A stretch of 32,000 bases of DNA from a candidate division TM6 bacterium GW2011_GWE2_36_25 (GCA_000991575.1 LBRU01000010.1:1-32000), one strand, 5' to 3'; counted from the stretch's first letter, positions 21,659-30,041 are shown. Made by a program: numbers and translations. The notes: generated from the letters alone by a model not told the origin.

Positions 21659-22768
21659 CTAATTTTTAGGTAATAAAAGTTTAATAAGTTCATGGCGCAC
21701 AGAAATTATTGAACTTTTTTCATCTGGGTAAACACGATTAGTCAAAAAAATAAGATATATTTTTCTTAATAAATCAATCCAAAGCATGGTTCCGGTATAG
21801 CCAGTATGACCTACAATATAGGTGTGAAAATCATCATCATGCATATGGTCCTCACTAAACGGATATTCATCTAAAATATTAAATCCAAGTCCACGCCTTT
21901 TATTAAGCCCAATCGTATAACACTGCATCATTAAATCAACTGTCTCTTTTTTTAATATCTGCTTTCCGCGATAACTTCCATGATTCAAAATCATTTCACA
22001 GAAAGGAACTAGATCAATTGCCCGTGCAAAAAGTCCTGCATTTCCTGGCGTCCCATCATCAAAGCCGTAAAAACGAGCAAGTGGATCATGCACAATTCCT
22101 TGTAAGTCTTTCGCAGTAGACGCACAAAGTTCTTTTTCTTTTTCAGTTAAATGATAGCGAGCACTCATCACCAGCGGTTCAAACACTTTTCTTTTTAAAA
22201 ATTCTTCCTGCGCTTCACCCGCAATTAATTCATTAATATGAGCTAACAAATAAAAATTCAAACAACTGTAAATTACTTTAATATGTGGTTTACAGATTAA
22301 TGGTAACTGAACTATATGACTCAAAACTGCGTGCGCCTGTTTTTCATCACCTTTACACATAATATTTTCTACTTTTTCATCTGGCTGCACTCCTGAAACA
22401 TGCGTTAACAAATCTTTGATGGTAATCGTGTCTTTATCGCCATCCTTAAATAAGGGAATATAAAAACTCACACAATCATCCAGTTTTAATTTGCCTTCTT
22501 CATAAAGCACCAGGGTCATCATAGTAGTACCAACAATTTTTGTTAATGATGCGAGATCAAATAAGGTTTCTTGAGAAATCGGCAATGAATTAATATCATA
22601 CGTTTGTGAACCATAAGAAGCCTCCATATAACGCTCATCGATTCCTCCAACAATTATTGAGGCACCAGAAAAAATTTTATGAACAATCGCGTCATACACA
22701 ATATCATCAACAGCTCTTTGCAAAGGAAACACCACATGAACGAGAAGTAAAGAATAATAAAAACGCAT
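21659..22768 (-). CDS. Secreted serine beta-lactamase-fold hydrolase (class C/PBP4*-like)
   Basis: The start at 22768 follows GGGGAA; the in-frame ATG at 22795 lies in the terminator of the upstream gene. The 369-residue product has a signal peptide (RFYYSLLLVHVVFP), then the SxxK motif SLTK (Ser74, Lys77) in FDLASLTKIVGTT. IKDLLTHVSGV and the Tyr motif YSCLNFYLLAHI follow, with YSC where YSD/YSN is usual. PGNAGLFARAIDLVPFCEMI and the HTG triad GHTGYTGTMLWIDLL complete the set. This is the serine hydrolase group that includes D-aminopeptidases, esterases, AmpC-like enzymes and PBP4*. Substrate is probably a peptidoglycan peptide or ester; true antibiotic resistance is not implied. Confidence 0.88.
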   Translation of the reverse strand: MRFYYSLLLVHVVFPLQRAVDDIVYDAIVHKIFSGASIIVGGIDERYMEASYGSQTYDINSLPISQETLFDLASLTKIVGTTMMTLVLYEEGKLKLDDCVSFYIPLFKDGDKDTITIKDLLTHVSGVQPDEKVENIMCKGDEKQAHAVLSHIVQLPLICKPHIKVIYSCLNFYLLAHINELIAGEAQEEFLKRKVFEPLVMSARYHLTEKEKELCASTAKDLQGIVHDPLARFYGFDDGTPGNAGLFARAIDLVPFCEMILNHGSYRGKQILKKETVDLMMQCYTIGLNKRRGLGFNILDEYPFSEDHMHDDDFHTYIVGHTGYTGTMLWIDLLRKIYLIFLTNRVYPDEKSSIISVRHELIKLLLPKN

Positions 22769-22780
22769 AAATTCCCCAAT

Positions 22781-22813
22781 AAAAGAAGGACGCATGCAAG
22801 CGTCCCTTCTTTT
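22781..22813 (-). terminator. Intrinsic terminator after the polytopic membrane protein gene
   Basis: AAAAGAAGGACGC (22781-22793) pairs with GCGTCCCTTCTTTT (22800-22813), one bulged base, followed by T-rich sequence in the minus direction. It lies 20 nt past the stop at 22834 and before the hydrolase start at 22768, so the two genes are separate or attenuated units. Confidence 0.75.
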
Positions 22814-22833
22814 ATTAAAATTATATTAAAATC

Positions 22834-23577
22834 TTACTGCTTCAAATCGATACCTTTTTCCTTAATAAATGCTTCGATGAAACTAGGTTTTCCGGTTTGA
22901 AACAATGCACCAATCATTAAAAGACCGATAACGACAAATTCAAATAAACATAACCAAATGGTTCTGAGCACTGCCTTGGTTTTGGAAAGTGCGCGTGTAT
23001 TAAGATAGATAATAACGATGAAATATAGTAAACCTAATCCACGATAAATTAAATAATGATAAAAAATATTTTCTACAATGCGGCCGGTTCCAAAAAGAAC
23101 AATTAAGGCAGCAAATAAATATCCACGATGAGCAGGAAGAATATATACTAAAAAGCCATTCCAATTACGCACGATATTCATCTTTTTTACAATGCGATAT
23201 TCAACGGCTAAAAAAGCGAGATATACGAAGAAGACGGCCACGAGATACGCAACATAAACTAAAACTGCCATTTTAACATTACGTGTAATAATGTACATGT
23301 CACGATACCATGCAAAATAATAAAAAAGACCTGATGCATATAAAGCTAAAAATGAAACAGGATGAGCCATTGCATTAATTAATACATTCATATAAAGAGT
23401 AAGTTGTCGCGCCCACTTCTGTTGAATAAAAAATGCACCAAAAAGTGCAACTAAAATAATAACGCCCCAAATTGAAGCCATCCAATACCATCTGACTTGA
23501 GGCAAAAAAAGATAAAGTAAAAAAGTTTGTAAATTAGAAACAGCAACTTCCATTACGTGCGGAAAACCTATTAACAT
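22834..23577 (-). CDS. Polytopic inner-membrane protein, unknown family
   Basis: The 247-residue product has about six hydrophobic segments: SIWGVIILVALFGAFFI (~35-51); PVSFLALYASGLFYYFAWY; VLVYVAYLVAVFFVYLAFLA; YLFAALIVLFGTG; GLGLLYFIVIIYL; and LCLFEFVVIGLLMIGALF. Charged Arg/Lys loops lie between them. No transporter or enzyme signature is recognised. GGGGAG precedes the ATG. Its downstream end is closed by the hairpin at 22781-22813; upstream is a repeat region. Confidence 0.8.
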   Translation of the reverse strand: MLIGFPHVMEVAVSNLQTFLLYLFLPQVRWYWMASIWGVIILVALFGAFFIQQKWARQLTLYMNVLINAMAHPVSFLALYASGLFYYFAWYRDMYIITRNVKMAVLVYVAYLVAVFFVYLAFLAVEYRIVKKMNIVRNWNGFLVYILPAHRGYLFAALIVLFGTGRIVENIFYHYLIYRGLGLLYFIVIIYLNTRALSKTKAVLRTIWLCLFEFVVIGLLMIGALFQTGKPSFIEAFIKEKGIDLKQ

Positions 23578-23694
23578 TCTTTCTCCCCTTAAAAGGTTCT
23601 ACATATTTTAGACCTACCAAGTATTCAAAATAAAAGCAAGTCTCACTCCTTGCTAACAAGATAAATAATCCATTCTTTGGTTTCCAATTAAGAA

Positions 23695-23776
23695 CCTCGC
23701 AGCAAGCTACGAGGTATAACGCTCGTATGGTTCGACTTGCTACATCCTGAGCAAAGTCGAAGGGTCACCACGAGCG
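23695..23776. repeat. TTCG-rich palindromic intergenic repeat (copy 3)
   Basis: CCTCG (23695) pairs with CGAGG (23714). A second palindrome, GCTCGT...TTCGACT...AGTCGAA...ACGAGC (23721-23776), has the TTCGACTTGCTACATCCTGA core of the same family as the copies near 12.7 and 15.8 kb. No gene is seen between 23578 and 23812. Confidence 0.65.
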
Positions 23777-23812
23777 CGCTCATCTTACCTGTAAAAGATT
23801 AAAAATATATTC

Positions 23813-24196
23813 TTATAAATATATGGGCGCTCTGATTTCTCTTGGAAAAGATCGAAACAAAGAAAAAAAATTTTCGATCACTTCTTTCATTTTCGATAAC
23901 TGATCTGAAGATATAGAGTCTAATAACTTGACTAATTCAGCACGCATAACTAAACAAGAAATTAAATTCCAACTATCCCTTTGATCAAAAGAAGATGTAA
24001 CTTTTGGTAAAAGTAAAATAAGTTCCACCGCTAATCCTGTATCTTTTATTCCTTTATCAACAATAAATCTAGACAAAGAAGACCAAGAAGAAGCCTTTTC
24101 TCTAAAACTTAAATCCGCATTGCAAAATAAGAAAAAAATCTTTTTGAAACAGTTTTGATTTTTAAATAATGTTAACAAATTCCTCCAAAAAATCAT
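23813..24196 (-). CDS. Hypothetical protein
   Basis: The 127-residue product has a GGAG ribosome site before the ATG. It is Leu/Ser/Phe-rich and helical (FIVDKGIKDTGLAVELILLL, SWNLISCLVMRAELVKLLDS, SKMKEVIENFFSLFRSF). The N-terminal ~27 residues are hydrophobic with Lys/Asn (FWRNLLTLFKNQNCFKKIFF), not a clean signal peptide. No known family. It could be the end of a degraded helical-repeat protein, but the ribosome site argues for an expressed gene. Confidence 0.55.
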   Translation of the reverse strand: MIFWRNLLTLFKNQNCFKKIFFLFCNADLSFREKASSWSSLSRFIVDKGIKDTGLAVELILLLPKVTSSFDQRDSWNLISCLVMRAELVKLLDSISSDQLSKMKEVIENFFSLFRSFPREIRAPIYL

Positions 24197-24312
24197 AGAT
24201 TCTCCATTTAAAACCTGCTAAACTTTTTACATATTTCCCAGTTATTGTTTCTCACACTTCTCTTGGTTAAAGTTGTTAAAAATTATTAAATTCTAAAAAG
24301 AGGAGGCCCGCG

Positions 24313-26190
24313 ATGGACCATGAAAAATCATGCCCTGCAAAACCAAATATGGATGTAATCGAAACAGTGACCTCCTATTTACAAGAAAGTGATTGGCGTG
24401 TAAATGAAAACAGCAATGAAAGTTACAGCTTTTCGGGCCTTTTATTGCATTCAGCAGGAAAAGTTATAAGCCTCTACACTTTGTATGAACACTATCCTGA
24501 AGAAATTCGCAATGCGCACATCAACGGATATATTCATCTGCATGATCTCAGTCAAGGAATCATTGGCTATTGTGCCGGCTGGTCCTTAAAAAACTTGCTT
24601 CTTTTGGGACTCGGCAATGTTCCTTTTAAAATTTCATGTAAACCAGCAAAACATTTAAGCACGGTGGTACATCATATGATTAATTACATCGGTTGCTTAC
24701 AAATGGAATTTGCCGGCGCTCAAGCATTTTCTTCCGTTGATACATTACTCGCACCATTCATTAAAACAGATAATCTTTCTTATCAAGAGACCAAACAAGC
24801 AATTCAACAACTCGTTTTTTCATTAAATATTCCAAGTCGATGGGGAAGCCAAACCCCATTTACAAATTTAAGTTTTGATTGGGTTGTTCCAGAAGACATG
24901 AAACATGAAGCTGCTATTGTTGGTGGCAAGACACAAGATTTTACGTATGGTGACTGCCAAAAAGAGATGGATCTGATCAATCGTGCCTTCTTGGAAGTAA
25001 TGCTCGAAGGCGATGGTATCGGCCGTGTCTTTTCTTGGCCAATTCCCACATATAATTTAACAAAAAATTTTAATTGGGATTCACAAAACGCTGATCTTCT
25101 TTTTACAGCAACAGCAAAATACGGACTCCCTTATTTTCAAAATTATATCGGATCAAATCTCGACCCAAGTAGCATTCGTGCCATGTGTTGTAGATTACAA
25201 CTTGATCTCTCTAAACTCGTCATGCGTCCTGGAGGAATGTGGGGACCAGGGGATTCAACCGGCTCAATTGGCGTCGTTACCATCAACATGAATCGCCTCG
25301 GTTACGAATCCAAAACAAAAGAAGAATTTTTACGACAACTCAATCACTATATGGTTCTGGCAAAAGAGTCTCTTGAAATTAAACGTAAAGTTATCGATAC
25401 AAATCTTAAAAATGGTCTCATGCCATACACAAAAACATACCTTGGCTCCTTTAACAACCATTTTTCAACTATCGGGCTCTGTGGCATGAACGAATGTTGT
25501 TTAAATTTTCTTAAGAAAAATATTGTAACTCAAGAAGGAACAAATTTCACTATCGAAGTCCTTAATTTTATGCGTAAAAAAGTTGTTGAATTCCAACAAG
25601 AGACAAGAAATCTTTATAATCTTGAAGCAACACCAGCAGAAGGGACTTCATATCGCTTTGCACGATGTGATAAAAAGCATCATCCAAACATTATTACTGC
25701 AGGAAAAGATGAGCCTTACCTGACTAACTCAACACAAATACCAGTAGATAACACCGATGATCTTATGGAAGCGCTAGAACATCAAAACAAAATTCAACCA
25801 TTATATACGGGTGGAACCATTTTTCATACATTCCTCGGCGAAAGAATGCGCTCGGGAGAAGCTTGCAAACACCTTGTACGTAAAATTGCTGAAAACACAC
25901 AACTACCGTACTTCTCCATCACACCAACATTTAGCATTTGCCAACAACATGGATATTTGCGTGGCAGACAACCAATATGCCCACACTGCCAACAACAAAC
26001 CGAAGTTTTTTCGCGCATTGTCGGCTATTGGCGTCCAACACAACGGTGGAATAAAGGTAAAAAAGAAGAATTTAAAGAACGTAAAACATATGATCTCGAT
26101 AAAAATATTAAAACAAATACGATCAAGGAATTTGTTGCCTTCGCTTACAACGCACCAGGCGTTCGAGATTTATTAATGAAATATCATTAA
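24313..26190 (+). CDS. nrdD: Anaerobic (class III) ribonucleoside-triphosphate reductase
   Basis: The 625-residue protein matches the compact Thermotoga/archaea-like NrdD group. It has GYIHLHDLS, the QAFSSVDTLLAPF region, NIPSRWGSQTPFTNLSFD, IPTYNLTKNF, MCCRLQLD and TIGLCGMNE (catalytic Cys region). The C-terminal zinc site is CxxH...CxxC (C543, H546, C556, C559). The glycyl radical loop is SRIVGYWRPTQRWNKGK with Gly571. It makes dNTPs from NTPs without oxygen after activation by the radical-SAM partner. There is no large N-terminal ATP-cone insertion; the visible N-terminus is short. A strong GAGGAGG site precedes the ATG. It implies growth in anoxic or microoxic conditions. Confidence 0.95.
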   Translation: MDHEKSCPAKPNMDVIETVTSYLQESDWRVNENSNESYSFSGLLLHSAGKVISLYTLYEHYPEEIRNAHINGYIHLHDLSQGIIGYCAGWSLKNLLLLGLGNVPFKISCKPAKHLSTVVHHMINYIGCLQMEFAGAQAFSSVDTLLAPFIKTDNLSYQETKQAIQQLVFSLNIPSRWGSQTPFTNLSFDWVVPEDMKHEAAIVGGKTQDFTYGDCQKEMDLINRAFLEVMLEGDGIGRVFSWPIPTYNLTKNFNWDSQNADLLFTATAKYGLPYFQNYIGSNLDPSSIRAMCCRLQLDLSKLVMRPGGMWGPGDSTGSIGVVTINMNRLGYESKTKEEFLRQLNHYMVLAKESLEIKRKVIDTNLKNGLMPYTKTYLGSFNNHFSTIGLCGMNECCLNFLKKNIVTQEGTNFTIEVLNFMRKKVVEFQQETRNLYNLEATPAEGTSYRFARCDKKHHPNIITAGKDEPYLTNSTQIPVDNTDDLMEALEHQNKIQPLYTGGTIFHTFLGERMRSGEACKHLVRKIAENTQLPYFSITPTFSICQQHGYLRGRQPICPHCQQQTEVFSRIVGYWRPTQRWNKGKKEEFKERKTYDLDKNIKTNTIKEFVAFAYNAPGVRDLLMKYH

Positions 26191-26197
26191 ACAAGCA

Positions 26198-26235
26198 CAA
26201 GAAGGTTCCTTGATTTAAAGAACCTTCTTGTTTTT
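26198..26235. terminator. Bidirectional terminator shared by nrdD and the DMT transporter gene
   Basis: CAAGAAGGTTC (26198-26208) pairs with GAACCTTCTTG (26220-26230), followed by TTTTT. It starts 8 nt past the nrdD stop and overlaps the last codons of the convergent transporter gene. Confidence 0.85.
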
Positions 26236-27099
26236 CAATTCTTCTTTGTAAAAAATAACGAGCCCCACCATTAACAACAAAAATGCGCCTATAAATGTTG
26301 ATTTAATCGGCTCATGCAAAAAAATAAGACCAAACCACGCAGTAAAAAAAGGACTTAAAAAACTGGCAAATGTCATAAAGACCACTGAATAAGTGCGCAA
26401 AAGCCACGCATATAAATTGTAACAAATAATACATGACAATACTGAAGTAGCTATAACTAAGAGCAAAAATTGAGGCATATTAAATATCGGCAACGGTTGC
26501 CATGATTCAACGAAAAACGACGTTACCAATGAAGCGATACCTCCAAGTAACATTGTCACACCATTAACCTGCGCACTTTTATAACCACGATCAAATACCA
26601 ACTTTTTTACAAAAGTCCATCCAACTGTTGTCGCAACCATTGCCCCTAACAGCCATAAATCAGAACTGGCAATCGCCCAGGAGGTTCCTTTGCCCTGTGG
26701 ATAAAAGAGCATAAACATTCCTAAAAGCCCAGTTAAAAGTCCAATCCATTTATAAAAAGTCAAACGCTCATTCCATATAAAGTACGCTAATATTGCCCCT
26801 AAAAATGGCGAAAAACAGAAAATAAGAGAAACCTTGAGAGCACTTAAGTGTTCAAGGCCAACAAGCTCAAATGTATTAGTCACATAAATATTAAAAAAAG
26901 ATGCGCCTAAAAAAGCACCCCAATCTGAAGGGGAAATATGCCTCCAATCTTTTTTAATAAATAACCATGCAAACAAAATAACGACCGCAAATAACATACG
27001 CACTGCTACAAGAAAAAACGGTTGGCTATAAAAAAGAGATGCTTTCATCAAAATAAATGAAAGCGAAAAACCAGCATATAAAAAAATGATTAAAAACAT
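26215..27099 (-). CDS. DMT-superfamily (EamA) transporter
   Basis: The start at 27099 is preferred because a promoter (27131-27160) would begin transcription downstream of the ATG at 27156. The 294-residue product has ten predicted helices in two EamA repeats. The first has SLSFILMKASLFYSQPFFLVAVRM, with the typical W-EHLSALKVSLIFCFSPF pattern in the ~60-95 region. The second has LWLLGAMVATTVGWTFVKKL, then YNLYAWLLRTYSVVFMTFAS, FLSPFFTAWFGLIFLHEPI and FIGAFLLLMVGLVIFYKEEL. Such exporters or importers carry amino acids, nucleotide sugars or metabolites; substrate unknown. It lies between nrdD and the nrdG-like gene on the opposite strand. Confidence 0.88.
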   Translation of the reverse strand: MFLIIFLYAGFSLSFILMKASLFYSQPFFLVAVRMLFAVVILFAWLFIKKDWRHISPSDWGAFLGASFFNIYVTNTFELVGLEHLSALKVSLIFCFSPFLGAILAYFIWNERLTFYKWIGLLTGLLGMFMLFYPQGKGTSWAIASSDLWLLGAMVATTVGWTFVKKLVFDRGYKSAQVNGVTMLLGGIASLVTSFFVESWQPLPIFNMPQFLLLVIATSVLSCIICYNLYAWLLRTYSVVFMTFASFLSPFFTAWFGLIFLHEPIKSTFIGAFLLLMVGLVIFYKEELKNKKVL

Positions 27100-27130
27100 A
27101 TATTTAATTTTAAAAATCTCGAATAAGATT

Positions 27131-27160
27131 AGTATACTTCTTTTTGCAAAGATCAACCAA
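27131..27160 (-). promoter_or_regulatory. Probable promoter of the DMT transporter gene
   Basis: On the minus strand TTGGTT (27160-27155), an 18-nt spacer and TATACT (27136-27131). It supports the ATG at 27099 as start. It is moderate in quality. Confidence 0.45.
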
Positions 27161-27233
27161 CAATTATAAAAAACACTTGTGCAAAAAAGAGAGATCGTTA
27201 CACTTTCTATAACAATTTAACAAAGGGGTAAGC

Positions 27234-27992
27234 ATGATCATTAAAGGACTACAAAAGTTATCATTAATCGACTTTGAACCGTATACTTGTTGTGTCATTT
27301 TTACTGCTGGATGTAATTTTCGCTGTGTTTTTTGTCATAATAAAGATCTGGTATTAAATCCAGACAAAATTGATACCATTCCCAATGAAGAATTTTATGA
27401 ATTTTTAGAACATCGTAAAAAATGGCTCGATGCAGTATGCATTTCTGGCGGTGAGCCAACATTACACAAAGATCTACCGGAACATATCGCACGTATGAAA
27501 TCGATGGGATATAAAGTTAAACTCGATTCCAATGGAACCAATCCTGATATGGTTGAACAATTAATTAATGACAAATTGATTGATTATATTGCGATGGATA
27601 TAAAGGAGACTCCAGAAAAATATGAAGAAATCGTACAAGTCCCTGCTGATTTAGATAAAATTAAACGAAGCGTAAAACTGCTCATGCAAAATCGCGTTCC
27701 GTACGAATTTCGCATGACGATGGTACCTACCATCGTTACACATGAAGATATTGAAAAAATTGGAAAATGGCTTACGGGGGCTCATAAATTTTTTGTTCAA
27801 CAATTTAGTAATAAGATTTGTTTAAAAAAAGCGCTTGAAAAAGTCGGCCCATTTCCACTCGAAACATTAAAAGAATTTCAACAGATGTTAGAAAAATATA
27901 TTCAAAATGTCGAAATCAGAGGAACTGACAACGAATTACTGAACTGTACAATGTCAGATGAAAAGCTTCTAGAAAACGAAAAAAATGTTTAA
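27234..27992 (+). CDS. nrdG: Radical-SAM activase of anaerobic ribonucleotide reductase (NrdG2-type)
   Basis: The 252-residue protein has the CxxxCxxC cluster motif GCNFRCVFCHN (Cys27, Cys31, Cys34), the GGEPTLH motif near residue 70, SNGTNPDMV near 97 and IAMDIKETPEKY near 120. This pattern fits the longer anaerobic-RNR-activating group. It cleaves SAM reductively and places the glycyl radical on NrdD. AAAGGGG precedes the ATG. Although 1 kb from nrdD and separated by an opposite-strand gene, the only nearby glycyl-radical substrate is NrdD. Its stop overlaps the start of the ankyrin gene by 8 nt. Confidence 0.9.
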   Translation: MIIKGLQKLSLIDFEPYTCCVIFTAGCNFRCVFCHNKDLVLNPDKIDTIPNEEFYEFLEHRKKWLDAVCISGGEPTLHKDLPEHIARMKSMGYKVKLDSNGTNPDMVEQLINDKLIDYIAMDIKETPEKYEEIVQVPADLDKIKRSVKLLMQNRVPYEFRMTMVPTIVTHEDIEKIGKWLTGAHKFFVQQFSNKICLKKALEKVGPFPLETLKEFQQMLEKYIQNVEIRGTDNELLNCTMSDEKLLENEKNV

Positions 27993-28410
27993 AATTATTA
28001 AAAAAATCATGGCAAACTTCAACTATCTCACACTTATTCTTTTTATTCATTCGACACAATACGGAATGAAATATGCCTCCACACGAAGCCTCGATTCAAC
28101 AACATCACTATATAGCTTTCCGGATGATAAAAAACAGACACCATTAGAAGGGGCAATTGAACGTGGATTAACAGAAGTCGTTTATGAATTAGTTTCAAAA
28201 AATCCAACCATTGTACAGGAAAAAAATAATAGAGCTTGCCGAATGACTGCCCAAATGAATGACATGGCCATCATGAAAATCTTACTTGCCTATGGCGCAA
28301 ACCCTCTCGACAAACCCAAAAAAGGTTTTTCTGCATTAGAATTAGCTTCCTCAAAAGAGATAAAAGCCCTTCTTGATGATCACCTTAAAAAACAAAACGA
28401 AAAAGCATGA
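27985..28410 (+). CDS. Small ankyrin-repeat protein, probably exported
   Basis: The 141-residue product overlaps nrdG by 8 nt and the next gene by 4 nt. The N-terminus has a hydrophobic stretch (FNYLTLILFIHSTQYG) that could be a signal peptide; ATG at 28009 (MANFNYL) is an alternative start. Two to three degenerate ankyrin units follow (TPLEGAIERGLTEVVYELVS; CRMTAQMNDMAIMKILLAYG then ANP; SALELASSKEIKALL). It sits inside a nucleotide-metabolism operon, which is odd for a secreted ankyrin protein. Role unknown. Confidence 0.75.
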   Translation: MFKIIKKIMANFNYLTLILFIHSTQYGMKYASTRSLDSTTSLYSFPDDKKQTPLEGAIERGLTEVVYELVSKNPTIVQEKNNRACRMTAQMNDMAIMKILLAYGANPLDKPKKGFSALELASSKEIKALLDDHLKKQNEKA

Positions 28411-28754
28411 ATCTTAAAAAACTTACAACACTTATCGCCGATTTCATTAAAGAACGCGACTGGGAACAATACAATTCGCTCAAGAATGTCAGTATAAGTA
28501 TTTCAGTTGAAGCAGCAGAGCTTCTTGAACATTTCACGTGGATTGATAATAAAGATTCATTAAAAATTTTTGAGAAAAAACAAAAAGACATCAAACAAGA
28601 AGTCGCAGACATACTCATTTCAACACTTATCTTCTGTGCGATGGCCAAAATTGATGCAGAAAAAATATTTTTTGAAAAACTCGAAGAAATTAAAGCAAAA
28701 TACCCAATTGACAAAGCAAAGGGAAAGAATAATAAATATACCGATTTTATTTAA
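28407..28754 (+). CDS. MazG-like nucleotide pyrophosphohydrolase (dCTPase/RS21-C6 type)
   Basis: The 115-residue all-alpha protein has FIKERDWEQYNSLKNVSISI, EAAELLEHFTW and IKQEVADILISTLIFCAMA, the metal-binding E-x2-E...E-x2-D pattern of the MazG superfamily. The IDAEKIFFEKLEEIKAKYPI and KAKGKNNKYTD end is typical of the short dCTPase/XTP3TPA group. It would hydrolyse (d)NTPs to (d)NMP and PPi, sanitising or balancing pools. The ATG overlaps the stop of the ankyrin gene (ATGA), so it is coupled to nrdG-ankyrin. The 3' end overlaps the convergent gene by 4 nt. Confidence 0.92.
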   Translation: MNLKKLTTLIADFIKERDWEQYNSLKNVSISISVEAAELLEHFTWIDNKDSLKIFEKKQKDIKQEVADILISTLIFCAMAKIDAEKIFFEKLEEIKAKYPIDKAKGKNNKYTDFI

Positions 28755-29038
28755 GATGCTTTACTCTTCTTTTTATGTTTGTTCATTTTTTCAGCAATAG
28801 TGCTAAAAATAATACCACTGACATGTCCACCAAAAGCATTCATCAATTCGTTCTTGTCTTCTAATGTAATTGTATACAATCCCAAAACAACTAAATTTTT
28901 GGGAATCTTATACTTTCCAAGATTAGTAAAAGTTCCAATACATAAACTTCCAAGAAACGCTTCTTTATCAAATGAATACCCAGAAAAAGAAGTGTTAAAA
29001 AACAATGTTAAAAACAGAATAATTGATATCTTTTTCAT
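28751..29038 (-). CDS. Small secreted protein
   Basis: The 95-residue product has a signal peptide (MKKISIILFLTLFFNTSFSG), two helices (AFLGSLCIGTFTNLG and FGGHVSGIIFSTIAEKM) and a Lys-rich end. An AGGGG ribosome site and a good promoter precede it. It shares layout with the products at 15248-15697 and 15959-16297. No known family. Confidence 0.75.
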   Translation of the reverse strand: MKKISIILFLTLFFNTSFSGYSFDKEAFLGSLCIGTFTNLGKYKIPKNLVVLGLYTITLEDKNELMNAFGGHVSGIIFSTIAEKMNKHKKKSKAS

Positions 29039-29056
29039 AAAAGCCCCTATAATACT

Positions 29057-29085
29057 ATTATAAGAAAAATTAGAAAAAATAACAA
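29057..29085 (-). promoter_or_regulatory. Promoter of the small secreted protein gene
   Basis: On the minus strand TTGTTA (29085-29080), a 17-nt T-rich spacer and TATAAT (29062-29057), 19 nt before the ATG at 29038. Confidence 0.6.
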
Positions 29086-29196
29086 CCAGTTTTTAACATT
29101 TTTAAAAATATAGATTAACAATAAATACAATTAAGATTAAAAATGGTGATATTTATAACCTTAAACTTCACAATCTTCACGTAATCATCAAAAGTC

Positions 29197-29982
29197 TTAT
29201 TCAGCTTGTTTCAATAACTCATCTAATTTTTTCATCAAATCCTCAGGGCCGCATACGGTTTGCCCACTCGTACGCGAAGAAGTAAATATTTCATAATCAT
29301 TGCCACCAGACGCCGTTTTATCCCCAAAAAATAGAATGGTATCAAAATCATTTAAAAAACGAAGGCAATAGGTCTTGTCCCACCCCTGTGGAAAAACATC
29401 AATGCTAATTTGACCGCCAATAGAAAAACGTAAATTTAAATGCGCAAATCTTTTTTGTAATATTTCGATCATGTACTCACGAATATGTTTTTCTTTGTCA
29501 AGCTGATTAAAAGCAATTCGCTCTTCTTGCGTACAATTTCGGCCAACAGGTGAAACATTAATCATCCCATTACGAAATTCAATAAATGTTCCCCGTTTTG
29601 TAGGAATATCAAGATCAGCAATATAATGAAGACAAAAACTGATAAATTCATTCAACTGTTGATTAGTTAAATAATCTTTAATTGAAGCTCTATTAATTAA
29701 TGCGCTATTTTTAAAAGCAACTAAACCATTTTCAGCAAAAACATAATCAAAACGATTACCAACATCTTCGCCCATCTGCTCTTTAATTTTAGTTAAGTCT
29801 GATCCTCCAACCAAAGCAAGTGAATAACCAGCATCTTTAAGTTCTTGTAATTTATCAAGCATAGATAGCTCAACTTTCTGTCGCGGTAATGTTAATGTTC
29901 CGTCAACATCAAAAAGAAATAGTGTTTTAGAAAAAGCTGAAAAAACAATAAAAGAAAATAAAAGAAAAATTCGAATGCGCAT
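29197..29982 (-). CDS. Eukaryotic-type phosphomannomutase (PMM2/HAD family) with apparent signal peptide
   Basis: The start at 29982 follows AAAGGAG 6 nt upstream. The 261-residue product is a full PMM2-like HAD enzyme: [16 protein letters not shown] (Asp25 nucleophile, Asp27 acid/base), [68 protein letters not shown] and [16 protein letters not shown]. Substrate-binding arginines equivalent to human PMM2 R123, R134 and R141 are present (R137, R148, R155). It would convert mannose 6-phosphate to mannose 1-phosphate (or glucose analogues). The first ~18 residues ([18 protein letters not shown]) look like a cleavable signal peptide and are extra relative to the eukaryotic enzyme; the rest (~243) equals its length (246). 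Export is inferred. Most bacteria use the unrelated ManB/AlgC type, so transfer from a eukaryote is plausible. Confidence 0.93.
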   Translation of the reverse strand: MRIRIFLLFSFIVFSAFSKTLFLFDVDGTLTLPRQKVELSMLDKLQELKDAGYSLALVGGSDLTKIKEQMGEDVGNRFDYVFAENGLVAFKNSALINRASIKDYLTNQQLNEFISFCLHYIADLDIPTKRGTFIEFRNGMINVSPVGRNCTQEERIAFNQLDKEKHIREYMIEILQKRFAHLNLRFSIGGQISIDVFPQGWDKTYCLRFLNDFDTILFFGDKTASGGNDYEIFTSSRTSGQTVCGPEDLMKKLDELLKQAE

Positions 29983-30041
29983 AAAAGCTCCTTTCAATTT
30001 AAGAAACGAAAAAAACATTACCGCATCACATCATAAAAGTC

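Noticed and set aside
21659-22768. Antibiotic-resistance beta-lactamase
   Set aside because: SxxK and HTG motifs are shared by many esterases and peptidases of this fold, and the Tyr motif is YSC; resistance is not supported.
22769-22795. Longer start for the beta-lactamase-fold gene
   Set aside because: The ATG at 22795 lies within the terminator hairpin of the upstream gene, while GGGGAA precedes the ATG at 22768.
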